From Oscillospiraceae bacterium (lineage in GTDB: Bacteria > Bacillota > Clostridia > Oscillospirales > CAG-382): a DNA stretch of 64,000 nucleotides. Both the position numbers and the translations under genes were made by a program. The DNA lies in assembly GCA_015063785.1 (NCBI GenBank), contig SVTM01000001.1, forward strand, positions 62,001 through 126,000, given 5' to 3'. The notes under the pieces were generated by a model. That model worked only from the letters and a program-made list of their open reading frames with translations. It did not search any database and was not told the origin of the DNA. Position 1 is the first letter of the stretch; each line of letters starts with the position of its first letter. Positions 47,369 to 57,769 of the stretch are shown piece after piece.

Positions 47369-48262
47369 ATGAAGGAAGACGCTCTTCTTGAGCTGTTTTA
47401 CGACTATTTGCAATACGAAAAACGCGTATCTCCCAACACATTCCATGCATACAAAAACGATCTTTCAAGTTTTTACTCTTTTTTGAACAGCCAAAGCCTT
47501 GTCGATATATCAGTTACTTCAGACGATATCGAAAGCTTTAAAAACCATATCAAAGAAGAAGGCCGTGCCACATCAAGCGTTTCGCGTTGCTTATCGTCTG
47601 TCAGAGCTCTGTACACATTTTTGCATAAGAACGATATTATAAAGCAGAATCCTGCTCGCAGTGTCAAAAATGACAAATCTTGCGAGAAACATTTAGATAT
47701 TCTCTCTGCCGACGAAATAGACACCCTTATCGGGCAGCCTTCCGGCACAGACGAAAAATCCATTCGCGACCGTGCCATGCTCGAGCTGCTTTATGCCACA
47801 GGTCTCAAGGTATCAGAGCTTATTTCTCTTGATATTTCTGACTTTAATCAATCGCTTTCCACCATAAGATGCAAAAGTTCTTCCGGTAAAAAAGAGCGCA
47901 TCATTCCGCTTTATCCGAAGATCAAAAAGCTTCTTTCTCATTACATCACTAATTCGAGAAAATACCTTGTTTTCAGTGATGACGAAACCGCACTTTTTGT
48001 TAATATAAGCGGTTCTCGAATGACACGACAAGGATTGTGGAAGATTATAAAGCAATATGCAACACAAGCCGGAATAAAAAAAGAAATAACCCCTTGCACA
48101 CTTCGTCATTCTTTTGCCGCCCACCTTCTTGAGAATGGTGCTGACGTTTTTCAACTTCGCGACGTTCTTGGTCATTCGGATATTTCTTCAACCAACGTTT
48201 ACGTAAGTTTTCTTAAGCAAAAAAGCACAAACTCGCTTTTGAAATTTCATCCTCACGCTTGA
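47369..48262 (+). CDS. XerC/XerD-like tyrosine recombinase with altered catalytic residues
   Basis: SAM-like N domain; YATGLKVSELISL, TPCTLRHSFAAHLLENGAD, LGHSDISSTNVYV. Confidence 0.85.
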   Translation: MKEDALLELFYDYLQYEKRVSPNTFHAYKNDLSSFYSFLNSQSLVDISVTSDDIESFKNHIKEEGRATSSVSRCLSSVRALYTFLHKNDIIKQNPARSVKNDKSCEKHLDILSADEIDTLIGQPSGTDEKSIRDRAMLELLYATGLKVSELISLDISDFNQSLSTIRCKSSSGKKERIIPLYPKIKKLLSHYITNSRKYLVFSDDETALFVNISGSRMTRQGLWKIIKQYATQAGIKKEITPCTLRHSFAAHLLENGADVFQLRDVLGHSDISSTNVYVSFLKQKSTNSLLKFHPHA

Positions 48263-48375
48263 GCAAGCTTCATTTTTTACATATATACCAACGTTGTTAA
48301 TATGATGTTAATATATTTGAAGTAGAATATATGTGTTTGGTTTTCCGACACATATATTTTTTATGGAGATTATAA

Positions 48376-49359
48376 ATGGCAAAAAAGAAATTTGGATTTT
48401 TTGATTTCACCAAAGAGGGAAAAGGCGTAAAAAAAGAAAGCTACGTGGAAGACAAGCCTTTTACTTTATCTACCTTTTTTAAGACGCTTGGCCGAAATTT
48501 TTGGAATTTTTCCGGTCTCAATTTCCTATATATAGTTATCAATCTTCCGATATTTTTCGGATTATACGCTCTCTCGGGCAATCTCAATTTCACTTCGCAA
48601 ACGCCTCTTAATCCTTTATACTCACAGCTTTTCGGAATCACACACGCCGCCACCGAAGCATCTCCCATAACACAGTTGCACTTCAGTAAGCTCTACGAGG
48701 AATATTCGCTTTCTCTTCCGTCAACCGCGACCATAGTTTTCTTTTTTATAACACTTCTTGTAGTTTTCACCTTTGGTATTACAAACTGTGGAATGGCGGC
48801 TGTCCTTCGCGGTTACACGAGAAAAGAACCCGTTTTTCTAGCATCTGACTTTTTTGGTTCAATCGCAGCAAATTGGAAACAGGCATTACCCATGGGAATT
48901 ATTGATGTCGTTGCCACCTTTGTCACTTTCTACGTCTTCAATTTCTGGCGTACCTATGCGCAAGGATTTGTCAATGACATTATGTTCTATCTCAGCATTT
49001 TCCTACTTGTTATCTATTTCTTTATGCGCTTTTACATCTACACACTTATGATAACGTTCGATCTTTCTATATACAAAATACTCAAAAATTCGTTCATTTT
49101 TGCACTGCTCGGTTTCAAGAGAAATTTTGTAGCTCTCCTTGGTATTCTGCTTACTGTGTTTATCAACTTCTACATTTTCGCTCTGTTTATGCCACTCGGA
49201 ATTATTCTTCCTTTCATCATCACCATTTCGTTATGCTCTTTCATTGCGATATACTGCACTTATCCGAACGTAAAGAAATTCATGATAGACCCATATTATT
49301 CAGAAAAAGATGACGATTCCGACGACGAAGAAGACCCCATATTTGTCGATAGAGGATAA
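48376..49359 (+). CDS. DUF624/YesL-like membrane protein
   Basis: NFWNFSGLNFLYIVINLPI; GITNCGMAAVLRGYTRKEPVFLASDFF; acidic C-terminal tail. Confidence 0.65.
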   Translation: MAKKKFGFFDFTKEGKGVKKESYVEDKPFTLSTFFKTLGRNFWNFSGLNFLYIVINLPIFFGLYALSGNLNFTSQTPLNPLYSQLFGITHAATEASPITQLHFSKLYEEYSLSLPSTATIVFFFITLLVVFTFGITNCGMAAVLRGYTRKEPVFLASDFFGSIAANWKQALPMGIIDVVATFVTFYVFNFWRTYAQGFVNDIMFYLSIFLLVIYFFMRFYIYTLMITFDLSIYKILKNSFIFALLGFKRNFVALLGILLTVFINFYIFALFMPLGIILPFIITISLCSFIAIYCTYPNVKKFMIDPYYSEKDDDSDDEEDPIFVDRG

Positions 49360-49370
49360 AACAAAAAACA

Positions 49371-49405
49371 ACCGTAAGAAGCATGTTGCTTCTTACGGCG
49401 TTGTT
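49371..49405. terminator. bidirectional terminator
   Basis: AACAACCGTAAGAAGCA-tgt-TGCTTCTTACGGCGTTGTTT. Confidence 0.75.
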
Positions 49406-49417
49406 TAATTTATATGA

Positions 49418-50410
49418 TCATTCTTCCTTGGTCTTTACAGGTTTTGACGGTTTGATGGACGAAAGGGGATTCGACTGTGCCGCTTTCTGCATCTGCTCGT
49501 CGCTGAGATGTGTATATATCTGCGTGGTGGACAGATCCTCGTGACCGAGAATGTCCTTAAGTACTCTGACGTCGGTGTGGCCGTGTTGATACATAAGGGT
49601 GGCCGCCGTGTGTCTTAGTTTGTGCACAGACATATTTCGATTTTCAAGTCCTGCTTCTTTCAGTCTTTTATATACAAGCCACTGAATGGTTTTTACGTTC
49701 AGTCGATTTCTGTTGCGAGAGATAAAAAGAGCATCCTTATCCTTGCCCTTGATGTCTTTTGGGCGAACGGCAAGATAGGCTGAAATTGCAGCTTTGCAGG
49801 CATCGTTGAGATAAACCATGCGCTCTTTATTTCCCTTGCCGACAACGCGAAGCTTTGAAAGATCCTGCTCGATGTCCTTTAGTGATATGCCCTCGAGTTC
49901 AGAAACACGAAGTCCGCAGTTAAGGAATATAGTGATGATTGCATAGTCTCTCTCGTAATTTGGGGGAGAGATGCTGGATAACAGCTGTTGAGCTTCTTCC
50001 AGATTCAGATATTTCGGCAGACTTTTCTTTTTCTTTGGCGAGTCAAGCTTATCCGACGGGTTTTCATCAACTTCAAAAGAGTTTTTTAGAAATTTATAAA
50101 GGTTTCTGATGGCGCACAGTTTTCGTGCACGGGCAGCTTCTTTGTTCTTTCTGTCGGTCTGAACGTAAAGCATGAAATTATATATATCCCTTTGTGTGAC
50201 TCCGCGGACATCGTCATCTGTACAATCCGAAAACTCAATTTCGGTTATGTCACAATCATATCGGTCGGGATATTTATTTTTTAGCACGAATCTGAAAAAA
50301 TGTCTGATATCATGATAATATTGAAACACGGTTTGTTCCGAACGTCCCTGTATTGTACCCTTATACGAAAGAAAATTCAGAACAAGCTGCGGAGCATCGT
50401 TGTATTGCAT
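49418..50410 (-). CDS. tyrosine recombinase, XerC/XerD type, intact catalytic residues
   Basis: CGLRVSELEGI; VHKLRHTAATLMYQHGHTDVRVLKDILGHEDLSTTQIYTHL. Confidence 0.9.
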   Translation of the reverse strand: MQYNDAPQLVLNFLSYKGTIQGRSEQTVFQYYHDIRHFFRFVLKNKYPDRYDCDITEIEFSDCTDDDVRGVTQRDIYNFMLYVQTDRKNKEAARARKLCAIRNLYKFLKNSFEVDENPSDKLDSPKKKKSLPKYLNLEEAQQLLSSISPPNYERDYAIITIFLNCGLRVSELEGISLKDIEQDLSKLRVVGKGNKERMVYLNDACKAAISAYLAVRPKDIKGKDKDALFISRNRNRLNVKTIQWLVYKRLKEAGLENRNMSVHKLRHTAATLMYQHGHTDVRVLKDILGHEDLSTTQIYTHLSDEQMQKAAQSNPLSSIKPSKPVKTKEE

Positions 50411-50485
50411 CGTTACCTCTCAGCATTGTTTTTTATAATTATAGCACACAAAAATCCACATAACAATATCTTTATCTAAAAAAGG

Positions 50486-51085
50486 ATGGAAAAAATGAAA
50501 AACTTGTTCAAACAAAAAGGTTATCTCATGCTCAAATGCCTTATAAACCAGATTGCGCTTTCACTTTTTGGTCTTATGGTTTCGGGTTTCACTATCACCG
50601 ACGGCGGCACGGGATGGCTTTTACCAATTGGTATTTTTTCAATACTTTTCTACTACTTTATTCTTATCTCTTTCATCCGCGAAGATGGACTTAAGGATGG
50701 GCTTAAAGTCGAAGGCGGCAGAATGAAAAAAGACGTTTTTCTGTCTGTAAAATACTGTGCGATCGCATCAGTACCCGGTTTGCTTTTCCCACTTATAAAC
50801 CTCATTGTGCGTCTGATCGCACATTTTGGATCCTTTACTAATGATCTTATAATCAATATATCCGGCATATGTAACGCAGTTACAAGAATACTTACATACG
50901 GCATGTATAACCCCGTTGATTCTTATCTTTTCAACCATCAGTATGGTCTTTTGAAGAGCATTAGCTTTGTTTCGGATTGGGGAATCAGCTTTTTGATCTA
51001 CACCTTACTCACTATTGCAGTTGCATTCTTTGCATACTTTACAGGCGTAAATCAGATGTTTACCAAAAAGGAAAACAAAGAATAA
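50486..51085 (+). CDS. hypothetical membrane protein
   Basis: 199 aa, several TM segments, SD AAAAAGGATGG upstream. Confidence 0.5.
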   Translation: MEKMKNLFKQKGYLMLKCLINQIALSLFGLMVSGFTITDGGTGWLLPIGIFSILFYYFILISFIREDGLKDGLKVEGGRMKKDVFLSVKYCAIASVPGLLFPLINLIVRLIAHFGSFTNDLIINISGICNAVTRILTYGMYNPVDSYLFNHQYGLLKSISFVSDWGISFLIYTLLTIAVAFFAYFTGVNQMFTKKENKE

Positions 51086-51138
51086 TTCTATAATAAAACA
51101 TAAATCACTCCAATATATTTATATAAAGGAGTGATTTT

Positions 51139-51885
51139 GTGAATAACCGCATATTTAATATGCATCGTAAAGTTTTCATCCGTCTGATCTTTTTTATAGT
51201 CTTTACGACTGTCTTCGTTTTGTCCTCGCTTTTGATTTTGTGGATATCCGGTTCGTTTTCAACCGCCACGGGAGCAGAAGTTTTTTCTGAAGAAGATCCG
51301 ACGCCGGTTGTTATCATTGACGCAGGACACGGCGGGGAAGACGGCGGTGCGCTTTCGGCCGACGGATTGTGCGAAAAAGATATTAATCTTGATATTGCAA
51401 AAAAGATTTACGACTTTATGTCATTATCCGATTTTAAAGTGATAATGACAAGGGACGACGACAGGCTTTTGTACGACAAAAGCACAACGGGCGGTAAAAA
51501 GCACCAGGATATATCAAACCGCATAAAAATTGCATCATCTTATGAGAATTCAATTTTTGTAAGTGTTCATCAAAACAAATTTCCCATACGAAAATACAGC
51601 GGTTTTCAGGTGTATTTTTCAAAAAACAATCCCGAAAGCCAAAAACTTGCAAGCGTTATTCAACAAAACGTCAAATCACATCTGCAACACGAAAACAAGC
51701 GTGAAATAAAAATGGCAGACAAAAACATTCGTCTTCTTGACAGTGTGCAAATACCCGCAGTTCTTGCAGAATGCGGTTTTTTATCTAACGAGCATGAAGC
51801 ACAATTGCTTGCCGACCCGGAATACAGAAGCAAGATTGCATATCTTATATATATTTCAATTATAAGCTATTTGAGTGAATATTAA
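51139..51885 (+). CDS. cwlD: N-acetylmuramoyl-L-alanine amidase CwlD
   Basis: VVIIDAGHGGEDGGALSADGLCEKDINLDIAKKI; SVHQNKFP; PAVLAECGFLSNEHEAQLL. Confidence 0.88.
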   Translation: MNNRIFNMHRKVFIRLIFFIVFTTVFVLSSLLILWISGSFSTATGAEVFSEEDPTPVVIIDAGHGGEDGGALSADGLCEKDINLDIAKKIYDFMSLSDFKVIMTRDDDRLLYDKSTTGGKKHQDISNRIKIASSYENSIFVSVHQNKFPIRKYSGFQVYFSKNNPESQKLASVIQQNVKSHLQHENKREIKMADKNIRLLDSVQIPAVLAECGFLSNEHEAQLLADPEYRSKIAYLIYISIISYLSEY

Positions 51886-51900
51886 GGAGTTACAAAATCA

Positions 51901-53277
51901 GTGAAAAACAAATCAGAGTTTGTATGTACCGAATGCGGTTACAGGTCTACAAAATGGTACGGAAAGTGTCCGGGATGTGACAGCTGGAACACTCTTGAAG
52001 AAAATGAAACTGTCGAAAACGAACCCTCTGCCGCTTCCAAGCGCAAAGTGTCGCGACCTGCAAAAACCACATATTCCGCATCCAAGCTTAATGATATAGA
52101 GATACGAGACAGTATCAGAATCAAAACCGAAATAGGGGAGTTCGACAGAGTTCTCGGCGGCGGCATTGTGGAAGGATCTGTTGTGCTTTTGTCAGGCGAA
52201 CCGGGCATTGGAAAATCAACAATGCTCTTGCAGGTCTGTGCAAGTCTTGGAGCCAACGAAAAGCTTTTGTACGTCTCTGGCGAGGAATCGCAGGGGCAGA
52301 TAAAACTGCGCGCAAAACGGCTTGAGATCGACTCTGACAACCTTTATATTCTTACAGAAACAGAGATCAACGGAATATGCGACGAAATAGAAGTTTTGTC
52401 GCCCGACGTTGTAATCATAGACTCAATACAAACCATGTATGACGAAAATTCGTCATCTGCACCCGGCGCAGTATCTCAGATAAAAAACTGTGCTCAAGCT
52501 CTGATAAGACAAGCAAAAACAAATAATTGCGCCGTGATTATCGTCGGACACGTTAACAAAGACGGAGCAATCGCAGGACCTAAGGTGCTAGAGCACATGG
52601 TGGATACAGTACTTTACTTTGAGGGCGAAAAGCAACACTCATATAGAATTCTTCGCGCAGTTAAGAACAGATTCGGATCTACCAATGAAATAGGTGTTTT
52701 TGAAATGCACGAAACAGGGCTGTGTGAAGTTGAAAACCCATCAGAAATGCTCCTTTCAGAGCGTTCCGGAGATGTTTCGGGCAGTTGTACCATGTGTGTG
52801 ATGGAAGGATCGCGTCCCATTCTTGCTGAAATACAAGCTCTTGTTTCGGCAACCTCGTATCCGTCACCGCGCAGAATGGCATCAGGCCTCGATTACAACA
52901 GAGTATCTCTTATAACCGCGGTGCTTGAAAAGCGACTGGGACTTAAGTTTTCATCACAGGACGTATATATCAACATTGCAGGTGGACTCAGAATTGATGA
53001 GCCGTCTTGTGATCTCGCAGCATGCATCGCCTTGATCTCGGGTTACAAAGACATTTCGGTCCCCGAAGACGTCGTTGCTATCGGTGAAATCGGACTGTCG
53101 GGCGAATGCAGAGGAGTTGGATTTATAGAAAACAGAATCAACGAAGCTGCAAGGCTTGGTTTCAAAAAAATTCTGATTCCTCACAAAAACTATCAAAAAA
53201 TGTCAAAAATCCATCGTTCGGACATTGAAATCGTTCCGATCAAGAGTCTTTTTGACGCATTGAAGCTTTTTGTATGA
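51901..53277 (+). CDS. radA: DNA repair protein RadA
   Basis: FVCTECGYRSTKWYGKCPGCDSWNTL zinc finger; LLSGEPGIGKSTMLLQV; KNRFGSTNEIGVFEM. Confidence 0.95.
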   Translation: MKNKSEFVCTECGYRSTKWYGKCPGCDSWNTLEENETVENEPSAASKRKVSRPAKTTYSASKLNDIEIRDSIRIKTEIGEFDRVLGGGIVEGSVVLLSGEPGIGKSTMLLQVCASLGANEKLLYVSGEESQGQIKLRAKRLEIDSDNLYILTETEINGICDEIEVLSPDVVIIDSIQTMYDENSSSAPGAVSQIKNCAQALIRQAKTNNCAVIIVGHVNKDGAIAGPKVLEHMVDTVLYFEGEKQHSYRILRAVKNRFGSTNEIGVFEMHETGLCEVENPSEMLLSERSGDVSGSCTMCVMEGSRPILAEIQALVSATSYPSPRRMASGLDYNRVSLITAVLEKRLGLKFSSQDVYINIAGGLRIDEPSCDLAACIALISGYKDISVPEDVVAIGEIGLSGECRGVGFIENRINEAARLGFKKILIPHKNYQKMSKIHRSDIEIVPIKSLFDALKLFV

Positions 53278-53972
53278 AAAAGGTATTGGCGATTGATTCA
53301 AGAGTCAGCAATGAAATTCTTGAAAACATTAAAAAAATCAATAACAATATTGTGTTGATACAGAAGAATCCTTTGTTTGACGAAGCTGTTAGCGCACATC
53401 CAGATATGAACATCTTACAAGTAAAGGATAGAATTTTTACCTACGCAGGCACAAATGTTCGATTGAGAAACACATCAAAAATCAAAAGCACAAAAAGAGG
53501 GAAGTTGCAATATCCTGAAGACGTCAGTCTGAACGCAGTGTGCATCAGTAACGATTTTATATGCAGAAAGAAATCAGTTGATCAAGTCATTCTCGAGCAC
53601 GCGGCTAATATTGGCATGAATATTATCGACATAAATCAAGGATATGTAAAATGCAATATCGCAGTTGTTGACGAAGAAAACAAGGCTGTTATAACTGAGG
53701 ATGAGGGAATCCATAAAACTCTCACAGAAAACGGATATAAAGTTTTATTATTAAAAACCCATGACGTACTGCTTGAACCGTACAAATACGGTTTTATCGG
53801 TGGCGCCACAGGACTTTATGAAAACACGCTGTTGTTCACGGGAAACGTCAAAAAGCACGCTGAATATGAGAGAATGAAAGCTTTCTGCGATTTTTTTGGG
53901 GTAGAAATCAAATCTCTTTCCAAAGATTACCTCTATGATTACGGTAGCATCCTCACGATTTTTACTGAATAA
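53274..53972 (+). CDS. hypothetical protein, DUF6873-like
   Basis: 232 aa, 4-nt overlap with radA; GYVKCNIAVVDEENKAVITEDEGI...GFIGGATGLYENTLLFTG. Confidence 0.6.
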   Translation: MKKVLAIDSRVSNEILENIKKINNNIVLIQKNPLFDEAVSAHPDMNILQVKDRIFTYAGTNVRLRNTSKIKSTKRGKLQYPEDVSLNAVCISNDFICRKKSVDQVILEHAANIGMNIIDINQGYVKCNIAVVDEENKAVITEDEGIHKTLTENGYKVLLLKTHDVLLEPYKYGFIGGATGLYENTLLFTGNVKKHAEYERMKAFCDFFGVEIKSLSKDYLYDYGSILTIFTE

Positions 53973-54004
53973 CACACTCGGGGAGACGGGGAAAAATTAT
54001 AGTC

Positions 54005-54034
54005 AATTATATAAAATCAGAATTTTATATAATT
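54005..54034. repeat. perfect AT-rich inverted repeat
   Basis: AATTATATAAAAT-caga-ATTTTATATAATT. Confidence 0.7.
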
Positions 54035-54178
54035 CGGGGCAGTGTAAAAGGAATATTATAAGGTTTTTGCCTTCATCTGTCGCTTTGTGCTGTTTTCAGC
54101 GAATTCTCGTATTTTTCAAAAAATTAAGGCAAACACAAAACAAACACTATAATATATAAAAGATTTACAGGAGCAAAA

Positions 54179-54898
54179 ATGTTTGTAAAAGAAATCAAAA
54201 TCAAAAGTTATGATGTTGATAAAAACAACAACGCGAAAATTTCTTCTATCATGAAATACTTTCAGCAAATCGCGCGCGAAAACCTCGATCAATTTGGAAT
54301 GACGTATGATTATCTGCGTGAGCACAATATCGTTTTTGTTCTTACGAAATATAAATTCAAGTTCCATAAGAATCTGCATTGTGACGAAAAATTCATTTTT
54401 AAAACGAGTCCTTGCGATATTCATGGCGTTTCATTTATCCGCGATTTTATTGTCGAAGATTCTAATGGAAATCTTTGTTGCGAATCTTCCTCCTCCTGGG
54501 TTATTATTGATTTTGAAAAACGTTCGATCCTACGTCCCAACAGACTTCCTTTACCTATTACTGCGGATTCGAAGCTTGTCGACTTTCTGCCCGATCGAAT
54601 AAGCACAAATGTTCGAGAGGGGATTTTACCTTGCTATAACACCACAGTAACCTACAGTCAACTCGATGCAAACAACCATTTAAACAACTGCAACTACGCG
54701 GATATAATGACTGACGGCATATACGCGCTCAAAAACGAAGTTCCGTTTATAAGAGAACTTGATATGTCATTTGACCACGAAGCCGCCGTCGGCTCTGAAC
54801 TTGGTGTTGTGTATGATTTCGGCAATGATGAATGCATTATTTCCTGCTATAACAAAACAAGCGGTCTTTCGTGCTTTACAGCACGTATCGTCTATTGA
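54179..54898 (+). CDS. acyl-ACP thioesterase (FatA/B-like double hotdog)
   Basis: DKNNNAKISSIMKYFQQIARENLDQFGMTYDYLRE; TVTYSQLDANNHLNNCNYADIM. Confidence 0.8.
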   Translation: MFVKEIKIKSYDVDKNNNAKISSIMKYFQQIARENLDQFGMTYDYLREHNIVFVLTKYKFKFHKNLHCDEKFIFKTSPCDIHGVSFIRDFIVEDSNGNLCCESSSSWVIIDFEKRSILRPNRLPLPITADSKLVDFLPDRISTNVREGILPCYNTTVTYSQLDANNHLNNCNYADIMTDGIYALKNEVPFIRELDMSFDHEAAVGSELGVVYDFGNDECIISCYNKTSGLSCFTARIVY

Positions 54899-54943
54899 CA
54901 CTTTTTCTGCACATATTCCCCTGCTCTATTTATTGTGAAACAA

Positions 54944-54980
54944 CAAAAACCTCATTTGCGAGATGCAAATGAGGTTTTTG
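54944..54980. terminator. bidirectional terminator
   Basis: CAAAAACCTCATTTGC-gagat-GCAAATGAGGTTTTTG. Confidence 0.8.
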
Positions 54981-54999
54981 GGTATAATGTATAAGTAAT

Positions 55000-55767
55000 T
55001 TACTGAGCTGCGTCGATGATAACACCGAAATCGGGAGCTTTAAGAGAAGCACCACCAATAAGACCACCATCAACATTTTCCATAGAAAGGAGTTCTGCAG
55101 CGTTCTTGGCGTTCATAGAACCGCCATACTGAATTGTTGTTGCATCAGCAACTGCCTTATCAAAGATGGAAGCAACTGTATCACGAACGATACCGCAAGC
55201 TTCGTCTGCCTGCTGTGCAGTAGCAGTCTTACCGGTACCGATAGCCCAAACGGGTTCGTAAGCGATGATAACCTTCTTCATCTGTTCAGCTGTAAGACCC
55301 TTAAGAGCTTTCTTTGTCTGCATGGAAAGGACCTCAGCTGTGATACCGTCTTCTCTTTCGTTGAGAAGTTCGCCGATACAAAGGATGACTGTAAGACCTG
55401 CTTCAAGAGCAGCCTTTGTGCGAAGGTTTACTGTGTCGTCTGTTTCACCGAAGTACTGTCTTCTTTCGCTGTGGCCGATGATAACATAGTTAACACCGAG
55501 TTCAAGAAGCATATCCGCGGAGATTTCACCGGTGAAAGCACCGCTCTTTTCAAAGTGAACGTTCTGTGCGCCAACCTTGATATCTGTGCCCTTGCAAGCT
55601 TCTACAGCTGCAGGAAGATCAACAAAAGGAACGCAAATAATGATATCACAGTTCTTCTTGTTTTCAGCAACGACCTTAAGTTCTTCGATAAGCTTTACTG
55701 CTTCTGCGGGAGTTTTGTTCATTTTCCAGTTACCGGCGATAACTGTCTTTCTCAAGTTTCTGTTCAT
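55000..55767 (-). CDS. tpiA: triosephosphate isomerase
   Basis: VIAGNWKMNKTPAEAVKL; VIIGHSERRQYFGETD; AYEPVWAIGTGKTATAQQADE; IQYGGSMNAKNAAELLS. Confidence 0.97.
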   Translation of the reverse strand: MNRNLRKTVIAGNWKMNKTPAEAVKLIEELKVVAENKKNCDIIICVPFVDLPAAVEACKGTDIKVGAQNVHFEKSGAFTGEISADMLLELGVNYVIIGHSERRQYFGETDDTVNLRTKAALEAGLTVILCIGELLNEREDGITAEVLSMQTKKALKGLTAEQMKKVIIAYEPVWAIGTGKTATAQQADEACGIVRDTVASIFDKAVADATTIQYGGSMNAKNAAELLSMENVDGGLIGGASLKAPDFGVIIDAAQ

Positions 55768-55836
55768 TTTATAATTCTCCTGAATATATATAATGTATTC
55801 GGCGGACGAATACACTTCATCCGCCGATAAATGGAA

Positions 55837-57135
55837 TTACTTGTTGTCGAGGCTTGCGATACCGGGAAGTTCCTTGCCCTCGAGGAATTCGAGAGAAGCA
55901 CCGCCGCCGGTGGAGATGTGAGTCATCTTGGGAGCAAAGCCGAGCTTTTCAACTGCAGCAGCAGAGTCGCCACCGCCGATGATAGAAACAGCGCCGCTGT
56001 CAGCAACTGCTGTTGCAACTGCGATTGTACCGCCTGCAAAGTTTGCCCATTCGGAAACGCCCATAGGACCGTTCCAAACAACAGTACCGCTGTTTGCGAT
56101 CTTGCTTGCAAAGAGTTCGCGTGTCTTGGGACCAATATCAAGACCCATCCAGCCGTCAGGAATGTTATCAGAATCAACACCTGAAAATTCTGTGTTTTCA
56201 TCATATTCCTTACCGATAACGTTATCTACAGGGATAAGGAAGTCAACTCCTTTTGCCTTAGCCTTGTCCATGAGTTCCTTTGCAAGTTCAACTTTGTCTT
56301 CTTCGCAAATGGAAGTACCTACGTTATAGCCAAGCGCGCGGAAGAATGTATACGCCATACCGCCACCGATGATGAGTGTATCAACCTTTTCGATGAGGTT
56401 CTGGATAACACCGATCTTGTCGGATACCTTTGCGCCGCCAAGAATAGCAACGAAAGGACGCTTGGGATCAGCAAGAGCGCCGCCCATGATGGTGATTTCT
56501 TTCTGGATAAGATAACCGCAAACGCAGTCATCAACAAATTCTGTTACGCCTGCAGTCGAGCAGTGTGCTCTGTGAGCAGAACCGAACGCGTCGTTTACAT
56601 ATACGTCGCAAAGTTCAGCAAAAGCCTTGGAAAGCGAAGGATCGTTCTTTGTTTCTCTTTCATCAAAACGAACGTTTTCGATAAGAACAGCCTTGCCGTT
56701 TTCAAGAGCTGCAATCTTTGCCTTTGCGTCGTCGCCGATGATATCGGAAGCAAATGTTACCTTGCCGTCGAGATACTCATTGAGTCTGTCGGCAACAGGC
56801 TTAAGAGTAAACTTCTTTGCGTCATCAGCAGCTGCCTTTGCAAGCATTTCTGCCTTTGCTGCTGCCTGCTCTGCTTCGGGGAGCTCTGCGATCTTTGCCT
56901 TTTCCTTCTTGTTAAGGCCAAAACCTTCGGTGAAAATACCGTGGGGCTTGCCCATGTGAGAACAGAGAATTACCTTTGCGCCGTTGTCAAGAAGATACTT
57001 GATTGTGGGAAGAGCTTCTACAATTCTCTTATCGCTGGTGATCGCACCGTCCTTAAGGGGTACGTTGAAGTCGCAACGGACAAGAACTTTTTTGCCGGAG
57101 ACTTCGATGTCTTCAATGGATTTCTTATTCAGCAT
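55837..57135 (-). CDS. pgk: phosphoglycerate kinase
   Basis: [70 protein letters not shown]. Confidence 0.97.
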   Translation of the reverse strand: MLNKKSIEDIEVSGKKVLVRCDFNVPLKDGAITSDKRIVEALPTIKYLLDNGAKVILCSHMGKPHGIFTEGFGLNKKEKAKIAELPEAEQAAAKAEMLAKAAADDAKKFTLKPVADRLNEYLDGKVTFASDIIGDDAKAKIAALENGKAVLIENVRFDERETKNDPSLSKAFAELCDVYVNDAFGSAHRAHCSTAGVTEFVDDCVCGYLIQKEITIMGGALADPKRPFVAILGGAKVSDKIGVIQNLIEKVDTLIIGGGMAYTFFRALGYNVGTSICEEDKVELAKELMDKAKAKGVDFLIPVDNVIGKEYDENTEFSGVDSDNIPDGWMGLDIGPKTRELFASKIANSGTVVWNGPMGVSEWANFAGGTIAVATAVADSGAVSIIGGGDSAAAVEKLGFAPKMTHISTGGGASLEFLEGKELPGIASLDNK

Positions 57136-57186
57136 TTTCGTCACCTCATAATATAATAATTATTTTTTTAACAATCAAACATAGTG

Positions 57187-57215
57187 ATTATAACACATCA
57201 CAATTAAATTTTCAA
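57187..57215 (-). promoter_or_regulatory. sigma-A type promoter for pgk-tpiA
   Basis: Minus strand TTGAAA-N17-TATAAT. Confidence 0.7.
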
Positions 57216-57271
57216 GCAAATATATTCCAATTATTCTTTGATTTTATAATATTTACAAATTGTAAATATTT

Positions 57272-57769
57272 TCAAGGTCTGTTGATGTGTTTAAGCAACA
57301 GATCCGCGTTTGGAACGTATTTTTCGACGTCCTCGTTGTACTTCAGCATTTCGCGCACAAAGGTTGAACTTGCGTGAATATAAGCATCGTCCGCCTGCAT
57401 AAAAAAGGTTTCGGGTGCTTTGCCATATTTATCAGCAAAAATCCTGTCATTATACGCTTTCAATTCTGTTTCATAAGAATAGTCAGAAGAATTTCTGACG
57501 CCTTTGACTACGACGTTAATGCCGTTTTCCTGGCAATAGTCAGCAAAGAGTCCACCGCAGCAATCAACCTTGACATTTTCAAGATCTTTTACAGCATCTT
57601 CGGCAAGGATTTTTCTGACTTCAGCGTCGACAAAACCACGTTTTGAAGAATTGATGCAGATAAGAACAGTTACTTCATCAAAAAACTCGGTAGCTCTTTT
57701 GATAAGATCAAGGTGACCATTTGTGATGGGATCGTAACTTCCGGGAATAACCGCTCTTTTAATCTTCAA
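57272..57769 (-). CDS. coaD: phosphopantetheine adenylyltransferase
   Basis: RAVIPGSYDPITNGHLDLIKRA; VKGVRNSSDYSYE; ASSTFVREML. Confidence 0.95.
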   Translation of the reverse strand: MKIKRAVIPGSYDPITNGHLDLIKRATEFFDEVTVLICINSSKRGFVDAEVRKILAEDAVKDLENVKVDCCGGLFADYCQENGINVVVKGVRNSSDYSYETELKAYNDRIFADKYGKAPETFFMQADDAYIHASSTFVREMLKYNEDVEKYVPNADLLLKHINRP

